This document shows, piece after piece, positions 36,213-43,346 of a DNA stretch of 64,000 nucleotides. The stretch comes from Pontibacter burrus (lineage in GTDB: Bacteria; Bacteroidota; Bacteroidia; Cytophagales; Hymenobacteraceae). Every line of letters starts with the position of its first letter. The stretch's first letter is position 1. A program made the position numbers and the translations under genes. The notes under the pieces are model-generated. The model saw only the letters and a program-made list of their open reading frames with translations. It ran no database searches and was not told where the DNA came from. The stretch is taken from the NCBI RefSeq assembly GCF_010686685.1, contig NZ_JAAGWD010000002.1:496001-560000 (forward strand), read 5' to 3'.

Positions 36213-36539
36213 TTGTGAAGTGCCTGAATAGTTGAGTTTTTATCAGCAAACAAGCTGGGATATGAAGCCTGTATCCTGGATTATGCCACTAATTTAAATG
36301 AGATCTTTCTCTGCGAGTTTCAGGGAATGTACTTTTGTATGAAGTACGAAGCATATTTCAATAGTCGGTATGCTTATATATGCATTAGCTAACATGCTGG
36401 TAGTTAATAGTTAATGATTGAAATTTCGACTTGTTATTCTTACCTTTACAAAAGAAATTTCTGAAGCTTAAGCGAGGGTGCAAATTAGGGATCTAAGAAA
36501 AAGCTTTTATGTTTTATATTGATAATTAGTAGGTAATGG
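36213..36539. other. Intergenic region before the second tRNA-fragment relic
   Basis: No gene is supported. The expected 5' part of a serine-type tRNA (acceptor strand, D arm, anticodon arm) is not found upstream of 36540, so the tRNA piece is not a complete gene. Confidence 0.5.
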
Positions 36540-36690
36540 TCTGGGTTCGAATCCCTTCCTCTCTGCAGATAATATTGCCAATAGATCAAAAAGCCCTTAA
36601 TTTACTGATTTAAGGGCTTTTTTGTTTCATTCCTTTTTCTAAATTATTTAATTTTTCCTAATCCCTAAGAAGCTTATTCGGGTACCTGAA
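36540..36690 (+). repeat. Relict tRNA 3'-end plus hairpin (attachment-site relic, copy 2)
   Basis: This is the better preserved copy of the element at 17820-17965. It starts with GGGTTCGAATCCC, a T-arm, followed by an acceptor-like CCTCTCTGCA as in serine-type tRNAs. GATAATATTGCCAATAGATC and a hairpin (36588-36600 with 36610-36622, ending in a T run) come next, then ~65 bp related to copy 1. The direct orientation of the copies suits attL/attR-like sites of integrations into one tRNA gene family. Confidence 0.7.
36588..36622 (+). terminator. Hairpin terminator within attachment-site relic 2
   Basis: Arms AAAAAGCCCTTAA (36588-36600) and TTAAGGGCTTTTT (36610-36622) pair around a 9-base loop. 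It was presumably the terminator of the original tRNA gene and moved with its 3' end. Confidence 0.75.
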
Positions 36691-36771
36691 GCAAGGAGTA
36701 TCTACCTATTAGTAATATACTTTTTAAGAGTGTCAGACGGCTGGTTCTAAACATGTGCTGTCTATGGTTGT

Positions 36772-37242
36772 TCAGGAAAAGTCGCCTGGTTTCGCATCAT
36801 TCCATTTGGCATCAGTGAGCTGCACGATCATCAACACTGCGGGCTGTTCACCTACCGTTCCCGATAAATGCCCTTTACGGCCTTTGTCGTCTTTCTTTGT
36901 GTTTTGATCGCCCCCAAAAGATAAGTCACCCGCCCCCATTTCCACCCGCTGACCGTCCATCGTTTCCACGTACCAGCGTCCCGACAATGGGATGATCCAT
37001 TGTGGTTTGGGGTTTTCGTGCCAGTTACCTACCCAACCGACAGGCAACTCTGTTAACAGGACCTTGGCACCGGAAGTTAGCAGATGATCGTTCCATTGCG
37101 GATCTGCACCGCCGCCCACACTTTCTTTAACAAAGGCAGTCAGCTCACAGTGTGTCTGCCGGCTCACACCATTCGCATCTGTCCAGACGTGCCAGTAGGA
37201 GAGTGCGGGCTTCTTTTCCTCTGCGTGTTTGCTTGCTGCCAT
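36772..37242 (-). CDS. Cupin-domain protein
   Basis: This small cytoplasmic protein of 156 residues has a single cupin barrel: LLTELPVGWVGNWHENPKPQWIIPLSGRWYVETMDGQRVEMGAGDLSFGGDQN. HEN and the following GDLSFG segments supply the typical metal-ligand positions, although the second His cluster is incomplete. Cupins of this kind act as dioxygenases, isomerases or small-molecule binders. It is the last of three minus-strand genes (SDR, alpha/beta hydrolase, cupin), 70 bp after the hydrolase, and so probably belongs to the same small-molecule pathway. Substrate unknown. Confidence 0.8.
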   Translation of the reverse strand: MAASKHAEEKKPALSYWHVWTDANGVSRQTHCELTAFVKESVGGGADPQWNDHLLTSGAKVLLTELPVGWVGNWHENPKPQWIIPLSGRWYVETMDGQRVEMGAGDLSFGGDQNTKKDDKGRKGHLSGTVGEQPAVLMIVQLTDAKWNDAKPGDFS

Positions 37243-37312
37243 AGTTTCGTTGCTTATAGTTCTCTACTTTTACCAAACTTTAATGCTGGTCCTATCATCT
37301 AATCTTCCGTGT

Positions 37313-38080
37313 TCATTCCTGATGCTTTTGTTGGGAAATTATCTTTCTGATCTGTTCTGCTACCCAGTCGGGAGCTTCCAAAGGGCTCAGGTGTCCGACT
37401 TCTTTCGTAGTAATAAGTTTTGCATGCTTTAGCACGTTCATTACCTGTTCCTGTATTACCCTGGCAAGTATAACCGGATCATCTTCAGAGGCGAGTACTG
37501 TTATCGGTACCTGTAGTTCCTTCAGGTTTTCGGCAATGGAGTGTGCCATCCCTTCCATCAGCCACCAGCGCCAGGTAGCTGGGTCGGTGGAGAGCTGCGT
37601 TTCGATGGCCACGTCATGCTGTTCTTTTGTCAGGGGGCGTTTTATGGCATTGGCTACATTTGTTTCGGCTTCTTGCCGGTCGGGGTGATGCAACATGCGC
37701 TTTTTCTCTTTCTCAGGCATGGGTTCTATAGTGGGAGGGGAGGGTGCAACTAAGATCAGCTGCCGAACTGTTCCTTCTAGTACATCGGCTGCTGCCTGCA
37801 AAGCAATTTTACAACCCATAGAATGTCCGATAAGACTATAGTTTTCAAGTTCCAGCTTATCCAGCTCTTCCCGAACAAAATCTGCAAAGCCTTTGATAGA
37901 TGGCGGATGAAGCGCAGGCGTGTTTCCGAACCCCGGAAAATTCAGGGCAACGCAGCGGTATGTATCGGAGAGCTTTTCAGTTACCCACTTCCAGCTCCGA
38001 ACCGATCCACCGAAGTAATGCAGGAATATCAGTATATCTCCCTTGTTTCTCCATTCCAGAACTGTATTTGTATCTGCCAT
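37313..38080 (-). CDS. Alpha/beta hydrolase
   Basis: The 255-residue cytoplasmic enzyme has the classic fold: HYFGGSVRSWKWV oxyanion region near 21, GHSMGC with nucleophile Ser87, a cap region, ASEDDPV carrying the likely acid, and VGHLSPLEAPDWV carrying the catalytic His. The pattern is that of small esterases, C-C hydrolases or lactonases of the MhpC/haloperoxidase type. It begins 35 bp after the SDR stop and is followed by the cupin gene, so the three are probably one operon. The reaction cannot be assigned from sequence alone. Confidence 0.88.
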   Translation of the reverse strand: MADTNTVLEWRNKGDILIFLHYFGGSVRSWKWVTEKLSDTYRCVALNFPGFGNTPALHPPSIKGFADFVREELDKLELENYSLIGHSMGCKIALQAAADVLEGTVRQLILVAPSPPTIEPMPEKEKKRMLHHPDRQEAETNVANAIKRPLTKEQHDVAIETQLSTDPATWRWWLMEGMAHSIAENLKELQVPITVLASEDDPVILARVIQEQVMNVLKHAKLITTKEVGHLSPLEAPDWVAEQIRKIISQQKHQE

Positions 38081-38114
38081 AACCTATAGTTTGTGAAGGT
38101 GATAAGAGCTTGTT

Positions 38115-38930
38115 CTAACCAAAAGCTGTTGCTACCGAACCACCATCTACGCGGTAATTGCTGCCGGTAATATAGCTGGCGTGCTCTGAGCATAGAAACG
38201 CGATCACAGCTGCTACTTCACTGGCTTTGCCTCGCCGGTCAACCACAATGTTCTCACGCTTATTTTTCAAAAACCAGGTGACGGCTTCGTCCACAGAAGT
38301 TTTTCTTTTTTCTGCCAGCTCCTCCATCATGGCATCGGTCATAGGAGTAGCCACGTAAGCCGGCGACACACAGTTGATCAGGATGCCTTCCGGGGAATAA
38401 GCTTTGGACAGACACTTGGTCAGGTTGATGATGCCGGCTTTGCAAGCATTGTAAGGACTTTCTTCTTCATAAGGTTGCATAGCATTTTCAGATGCGATCA
38501 ACACAATCCGGCCCCAGCCTTTTACTTGCATCTGTGGAATAAAAGCCCGGCATACCCGGACGGCTCCCATCAAATCAATGTCGATGGTATTATACCAATC
38601 TTCGTCGCTGAGTGTAAGGAAATCGCCGGCAGCGCCACGTATACCGGCACAGTTCACTAAGATGTCCGTACCACCAAATGCATCTTTAACTTGATAAGCC
38701 AGTTGCTGAACTTCATCAAACCTTGTCAGGTCTGCTGTAATGGCCATTACCTTTGCATCATCTTTAGCCTGGGCGCGAACCTCCTCCGCAGCCTTTTCCA
38801 GCCCCTCAGTTGTCTTATCACTCAGGATAATATTGACGCCTTCAGCTACCAGCATTTTAGCCGTAGCCAGCCCTATACCAGAGTCGGCACCTGTTACTAC
38901 TGCCGTTCGGCCGCTTATTCTCAGGTCCAT
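38115..38930 (-). CDS. SDR-family NAD(P)-dependent oxidoreductase
   Basis: This 271-residue (273 from the upstream ATG at 38936) short-chain dehydrogenase/reductase has TGADSGIG near 15-22 for the dinucleotide, NCAGIRG, an active-site Ser in IASENAMQ, and YNACK (Tyr162/Lys166 in the longer numbering). The C-terminal SEHASYITGSNYRVDGGS is typical of the classical SDR family. It is first in the three-gene minus-strand operon, and the promoter should lie in the ~580-bp region shared with the divergent AraC-type regulator at 39520, which may control it. Substrate unknown. Confidence 0.92.
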   Translation of the reverse strand: MDLRISGRTAVVTGADSGIGLATAKMLVAEGVNIILSDKTTEGLEKAAEEVRAQAKDDAKVMAITADLTRFDEVQQLAYQVKDAFGGTDILVNCAGIRGAAGDFLTLSDEDWYNTIDIDLMGAVRVCRAFIPQMQVKGWGRIVLIASENAMQPYEEESPYNACKAGIINLTKCLSKAYSPEGILINCVSPAYVATPMTDAMMEELAEKRKTSVDEAVTWFLKNKRENIVVDRRGKASEVAAVIAFLCSEHASYITGSNYRVDGGSVATAFG

Positions 38931-38936
38931 AATCAA

Positions 38937-39519
38937 TTTTTTTTACTGCTGTGTTCTTTAGTTAGACACCTGTAATCGTAAAAGGTTACAGGGCTTAAAA
39001 ATCGCTTTGAGATAGGCTTACTAAGGAGTGAGTTGCGAGATGGGACATTACAAGATGCTAACTGGATGAAATCTCATATAGTAGAAGGCGCTTCGAACAG
39101 AGGGATTGTTCTATTAAACATGTTTAAGTAACGAAAGGAGTAAGGGAATTTCCTTTGGGCTTTCTATAAAAACGGTTTAAATGTTATTTTGATAAATAAC
39201 CATACCTATAATCTTAAAAATGGCTCAAGTGGTTTTCTACTGTGCAGCATTCTAATACCCCGCGCTTATGCGAATACCTTTGTACTTGTATAGATTATTT
39301 AGGATAGGGCTCTTAAGATAAGTAGCTTACCTTTCCTTCAACGATTTATGATTTTCAGATGCCTTGAAAATTCCAGGGCGGAATAGGGTAATAGGCATTA
39401 CCTAACTATAGGTAAAGTCCATCGGGAATGATACATAACTGTTATCTTTCAGAAAAGAACTGAAAGAAGGTGGAAGCCCCGCTTAAGTGTTTCTGGTTTT
39501 TATATCTTATATCGTGAGT
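38937..39519. other. Divergent intergenic region between SDR operon and AraC regulator
   Basis: The 583 bp between the SDR operon start and the AraC-type gene hold no supported ORF and should contain both promoters and any regulator sites. No perfect operator repeat stood out. Confidence 0.4.
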
Positions 39520-40362
39520 ATGACAGGTCACTTTCCAATACTTGGCATAGAGAAGTTTCAGCCGGCGCTGCAAGCAAATCAAAGCTTGCAGTACATACAA
39601 GTGCAGGGGGAACAGCATATTGATAAACCTCACAAACACGATTTTTTAATGCTGCTTTTGTTCGAAGAGGGAAGTGGCACCCACACGATTGACTTTGAAG
39701 AATATGCCGTAGAGAGTGGCCAGTTGCACCTGTTGCTGCCCGGACAAGTGCATCGCTGGAGCCTCGGGCAAAATACATTGGCTTATCAGCTCATGATTAG
39801 CCGGCCTGTCTTTGAAATCTTTTCTTCTTCGCTGGAGCTTTCTTTTGTGCTTTACCAGAAGCAACCTGTTATCAGCCTTTCCTCTGAAGCTTTCCGTAAG
39901 CTGCGCTACGAGTTTCAGGCTGTGCGGGACGAGCTAAACTCAAAACCAATCGACTGGATTATAATCAAACTAAGGAGCCAGATAATAGCTCAACTAGTTA
40001 GCCATGAGGCAGAAAGCAGGAATGAGCTCTTCTCCGTGTACCGGGCTGCCCCTGCGCTTGTTAAGTATCATAACCTGATAGACAGGTACTTTCAGGAACA
40101 AAAAACTGTGGCATTCTATGCGGAAAAACTACATATTTCAGCTAATTACCTGAACATACTTTGTAAGAGGCACCTACAGGTATCGGCTATGTACCTCATT
40201 CAGAACCGCGTTATGTTGGAAGCCAAACGTCTCCTCCGTGCTACCGAATTATCAGTGAAGGAGATTGCGTTCGAACTTGGTTTCAGCGACCTGGCTTATT
40301 TCTCCAACTTCTTTAAACGCCAGACCGGCAGCTCACCGCGTTCATTCCGGGCTAAGTTATAA
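39520..40362 (+). CDS. AraC-family regulator with cupin-type sensor domain
   Basis: The ATG at 39520 (MTGHFPILG) is preferred over an upstream GTG, giving 280 residues. The N-terminal half has the AraC cupin pattern (QHIDKPHKHDFLMLLLFEEGSGTHTIDFEEYAVESGQLHLLLPGQVHRW), which binds a small effector. The C-terminal half is the double helix-turn-helix (KTVAFYAEKLHISANYLNILCKRHLQVSAMYLIQNRVMLEAKRLL, then LSVKEIAFELGFSDLAYFSNFFKRQTGSSPRSFR). It lies between the divergent SDR/hydrolase/cupin operon and the downstream amidohydrolase, so it could regulate either or both. Confidence 0.93.
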   Translation: MTGHFPILGIEKFQPALQANQSLQYIQVQGEQHIDKPHKHDFLMLLLFEEGSGTHTIDFEEYAVESGQLHLLLPGQVHRWSLGQNTLAYQLMISRPVFEIFSSSLELSFVLYQKQPVISLSSEAFRKLRYEFQAVRDELNSKPIDWIIIKLRSQIIAQLVSHEAESRNELFSVYRAAPALVKYHNLIDRYFQEQKTVAFYAEKLHISANYLNILCKRHLQVSAMYLIQNRVMLEAKRLLRATELSVKEIAFELGFSDLAYFSNFFKRQTGSSPRSFRAKL

Positions 40363-40413
40363 AATTCACAAGTTTTGACAGAAATCGTACATCCGGGCAA
40401 GTTTTAGGTGAGT

Positions 40414-40421
40414 TACCTTTG
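40414..40421 (+). promoter_or_regulatory. Bacteroidota -7-like box before the amidohydrolase
   Basis: TACCTTTG matches the TAnnTTTG consensus of Bacteroidota promoters and lies 20 bp before the chosen ATG at 40442. A -33 TTTG at the standard distance is not evident, so this is only a candidate. Confidence 0.35.
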
Positions 40422-40441
40422 TTGTGACAAAATTAAATAAA

Positions 40442-41785
40442 ATGGCCCTGCAACGCATTACACGTAAAGACTTTATCAAAAACTCATCCATCCTTCTTGC
40501 TGGCAGCAGTATGCTTTCCTGCAGTAGTTTGTTTGCTGGCAGCCAGTCAGAGCGCAACGATAATAACAAGTCAACAGCTATCGGTGATGCTTTTATGCTA
40601 AAGAACGTGCGGCTGGAAACAGGTTTTGAGTATGAGGAAGGTGAGGTAATTGCCACCAGAACCGGCTTGTTCCTAATTGAGATCAGCAATGGGAAAATAA
40701 AAGCTATCCAGCCTAATAATCCAAACGCCAATGCCATCGATGCGAAAGGATTGCTTCTGTTACCTGCTTTTAAGGACATGCACATCCACCTGGATAAAAC
40801 CTTCTACGGCGGTCCCTGGCAGGCACGTCGCAAAAAGAACCGGACTGTGGGGGACATGATTACCTACGAGCAGCAAATTCTTCCTGCTATGCTCAGCACC
40901 TCTACCGAGCGGGCCGAAAGTCTTATCGAACTTTTGCAAACACATGGCTCCAGTTTTGCCAGAAGCCATGTCAATATCGAGCCTACTTCCAAGCTTGACT
41001 CCCTGAAAAACCTGCAGCAGGCTCTGGAAAACAAGAAGGATAGCTTTGCTGCAGAGCTGGTTGCTTTCCCTCAGCACGGTATCCTGCGTTCCAGGTCGCA
41101 GCACCTGATGCAGGAGGCTGCTAAAATGGGCATCGACTTTATCGGCGGCCTGGACCCGCAAGCGATTGATGGTGATATGGAAAAAAGCATGGACTTTGTG
41201 TTGCAGCTGGCCTTAGACCATCACAAAGGTATAGACATACACCTGCACGAGGGGGGAGAGAATGGTCTCAAAACCGTGAACTATCTCATTGACCGGGTAA
41301 ATGAAAACCCTGCCCTGAAAGGTAAGACTTTCATCAGCCACGCTTTTGTGCTTGCCCGGCTCGACAAATCAAAACAGGAAGAAATAGCTGAGAAGCTGGC
41401 GAATGCACGCATTGGTATCATCTCTACTATACCTTTTGGAAGCATGATCATGCCTATCCCGACGCTTTACAACTATGGCGTAGACGTACGCACCGGCAAT
41501 GACTCCATTGTAGACCATTGGGACACCTTCGGGACTGGCAGCGTGCTGCAAAAAGCGAATCTGATGGCACAGCTCTATGGCTACTCCACCGAGCTGGAAC
41601 TTTCCCGGTGCCTGAAACTGGCCACACATAACATATTGCCACTGGATGAAAAAGGTAACCAACAATGGCCGAAAGCTGGCGACACAGCGGACCTAGTGCT
41701 GGTAGATGCCAGCTGCTCAGCGGAGGCTGTTTCCCGTATTTCACCAGTAAAATCACTCATTCATAAAGGAAGAATTGTGTATTAA
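40442..41785 (+). CDS. Exported amidohydrolase (cytosine-deaminase-like)
   Basis: The ATG at 40442 is chosen over the GTG at 40424, giving 447 residues. The N-terminus RITRKDFIKNSSILLAGSSMLSC resembles a Tat or lipoprotein export signal (RK-x-F context, Cys27), so the enzyme is likely outside the cytoplasm. The amidohydrolase barrel has HIH at 114-116 in DMHIHLDKTFYGGPW, later HLHEGGENG, a SHAF segment and HWDTFGTG with the acid ligand. The DKT/GGPW sequence after HxH is typical of the cytosine deaminase/AtzA-like branch that deaminates or hydrolyses nitrogen heterocycles. The ankyrin protein starts 12 bp after the stop. Substrate unproven. Confidence 0.85.
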   Translation: MALQRITRKDFIKNSSILLAGSSMLSCSSLFAGSQSERNDNNKSTAIGDAFMLKNVRLETGFEYEEGEVIATRTGLFLIEISNGKIKAIQPNNPNANAIDAKGLLLLPAFKDMHIHLDKTFYGGPWQARRKKNRTVGDMITYEQQILPAMLSTSTERAESLIELLQTHGSSFARSHVNIEPTSKLDSLKNLQQALENKKDSFAAELVAFPQHGILRSRSQHLMQEAAKMGIDFIGGLDPQAIDGDMEKSMDFVLQLALDHHKGIDIHLHEGGENGLKTVNYLIDRVNENPALKGKTFISHAFVLARLDKSKQEEIAEKLANARIGIISTIPFGSMIMPIPTLYNYGVDVRTGNDSIVDHWDTFGTGSVLQKANLMAQLYGYSTELELSRCLKLATHNILPLDEKGNQQWPKAGDTADLVLVDASCSAEAVSRISPVKSLIHKGRIVY

Positions 41786-41797
41786 ACCCTGTTTCAG

Positions 41798-42466
41798 ATG
41801 CGTTTCTTATTGCTATTTCATTTTCTCTTAACTTTTACCACCTGTAACACCGAAACAACTATGCAAACTACGGTTGCTCAAAACTCAATTATAAAAGCTG
41901 TTATAAAAGGAGAAGCACAAATGGTAGAATCGGCTTTAGAACGAGGTGCCGATGTGAATACTATAGATGCTCAGAAAAGATCTCTGCTGTTGTTAGCCAC
42001 CCAGAACAGGGACCTGAAAATGGCACAACTGCTGGTAGCGCATGGGGCGGGTGTGAATCAGCAGGACATCATGAAAGACAGCCCGTTTCTGTATGCGGGA
42101 GCGACAGGGCAAACCGAATTGGTTAAGCTGTTTCTGGAAAATGGTGCCCGATTTGATGTATTTAACCGATACAACGGAACTGCGCTTATTCCTGCCTGTG
42201 AGAGAGGGCATCTGGAAGTAGTAAAATTGCTGGTTAACACCAAGGATTTTCCTATCGATCACGTGAACCGCCTGGGCTGGACTGCCTTGATGGAAGCTGT
42301 AGTACTGGGTGATGGCAGTGATACTTATGTTAAAGTGGTGAAAACGTTAGTAGATGCAGGGTGCGACATTAACATTCCGGATAATGAGGGAGTAACCGCA
42401 CTGCAGCACGCCCGCAACCGAGGTTATACAGGTATTGTGGAGATGCTGGAAAAACCTGCTAAGTAA
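41798..42466 (+). CDS. Exported ankyrin-repeat protein
   Basis: The 222-residue protein has a hydrophobic N-terminal export signal (MRFLLLFHFLLTFTTC; the Cys could be lipidated but the lipobox is poor). About five ankyrin repeats follow: ALERGADVNTIDAQKRSLLLLAT, LLVAHGAGVNQQDIMKDSPFLYAG, LFLENGARFDVFNRYNGTALIPAC, a DHVNRLGWTALMEAV unit, and LVDAGCDINIPDNEGVTALQHA. Ankyrin repeats bind proteins. It follows the amidohydrolase by 12 bp and is almost surely co-transcribed, so it may bind, stabilise or inhibit that enzyme in the periplasm. This pairing is an inference from position. Confidence 0.88.
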   Translation: MRFLLLFHFLLTFTTCNTETTMQTTVAQNSIIKAVIKGEAQMVESALERGADVNTIDAQKRSLLLLATQNRDLKMAQLLVAHGAGVNQQDIMKDSPFLYAGATGQTELVKLFLENGARFDVFNRYNGTALIPACERGHLEVVKLLVNTKDFPIDHVNRLGWTALMEAVVLGDGSDTYVKVVKTLVDAGCDINIPDNEGVTALQHARNRGYTGIVEMLEKPAK

Positions 42467-42689
42467 GTTCATTCCGGTTTTAGTCTGAAAGTAATTCTAT
42501 CGCTCTTGAAGTGATATATTTGCTCATGAAATGCATGGCTATACCTAAACCAGGTGCGTACGTATGAATTAAAAACCCCTGGTGCGCATTAATGATGGAA
42601 AAGCTGCAATCCCTGCGTCTGATTCTATTACTGATATCACTAAAGAACTATAATCTGGTAGGTGTAGCTGGTCAAGGGAGGAGGCAACC

Positions 42690-43346
42690 ATGCAAACAAC
42701 CGCACAAAATCGAATCGTAATCATAGGAGTCATTAGCTGCTACATCGCCTGCATCGGAGATTTTGCCGTCACCTCGCTGTTAGCCACGCTTTACCCCGGC
42801 TATGATCCCCTGCAGCAGTCCGAAAGCTTGCTGAGCATTACCGGTAGTCCGATTGCCCATTGGATCACCATCTGGTGCATTTTCTTTACCTTTTTGTTTA
42901 TCCTGTTTTCCCTGGGTGTAGAAGCCGCTTTCGGGAAAAGCCACCGGGGCATTACCTTACTGTGCTGGCTGATCGTGATCTATGGCATTGGAGAAGGGGC
43001 CATTTCCGGGCTGTTTCCCTATGATTTTGTCGACGGAGAACTTACTGTTCCGGGGCATATTCATGCGGTGGCAGGTATGGTGGGACAGGCTTGTTTATAC
43101 TTTGTGCCGGTAGTTGCCTGGTATGCCTTGCACCGGGATTACCCAAGTATAAAAGTGCTTTCCATCCTGGTGCTGGCGGCAGGCAGCATTTTCCTCTTGC
43201 TCTACGGTGCAACAAAGTTAAATTTGATCGATTACCGGGGGCTGTGGCAACGGCTTTTCATGGGCGTATTCTTTGTGTACCTCATGTACCTGGCCTGGCT
43301 GAGCTACAGGCAGGTGGGTCGTATGTCCTCGATAGGGAGTACCTAA
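42690..43346 (+). CDS. DUF998 membrane protein
   Basis: The 218-residue protein has about six or seven membrane helices, starting IVIIGVISCYIACIGDF and ending FMGVFFVYLMYLAWL. The motifs IGEGAISGLFPYD and GHIHAVAGMVGQ correspond to the DUF998 family pattern (G-x-G-x-x-x-x-x-FP and H-x-x-x-A). The biochemical role of the family is unknown. The stop overlaps the stop of the MprF-like gene by 4 bp in tail-to-tail orientation. The upstream 220 bp hold no other gene. Confidence 0.8.
   Translation: MQTTAQNRIVIIGVISCYIACIGDFAVTSLLATLYPGYDPLQQSESLLSITGSPIAHWITIWCIFFTFLFILFSLGVEAAFGKSHRGITLLCWLIVIYGIGEGAISGLFPYDFVDGELTVPGHIHAVAGMVGQACLYFVPVVAWYALHRDYPSIKVLSILVLAAGSIFLLLYGATKLNLIDYRGLWQRLFMGVFFVYLMYLAWLSYRQVGRMSSIGST

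Noticed and set aside
36480..36575. Possible complete tRNA gene around GGGTTCGAATCCC
   Set aside because: Only the T arm and acceptor 3' strand are present; no matching 5' acceptor strand, D arm or anticodon arm could be found upstream.
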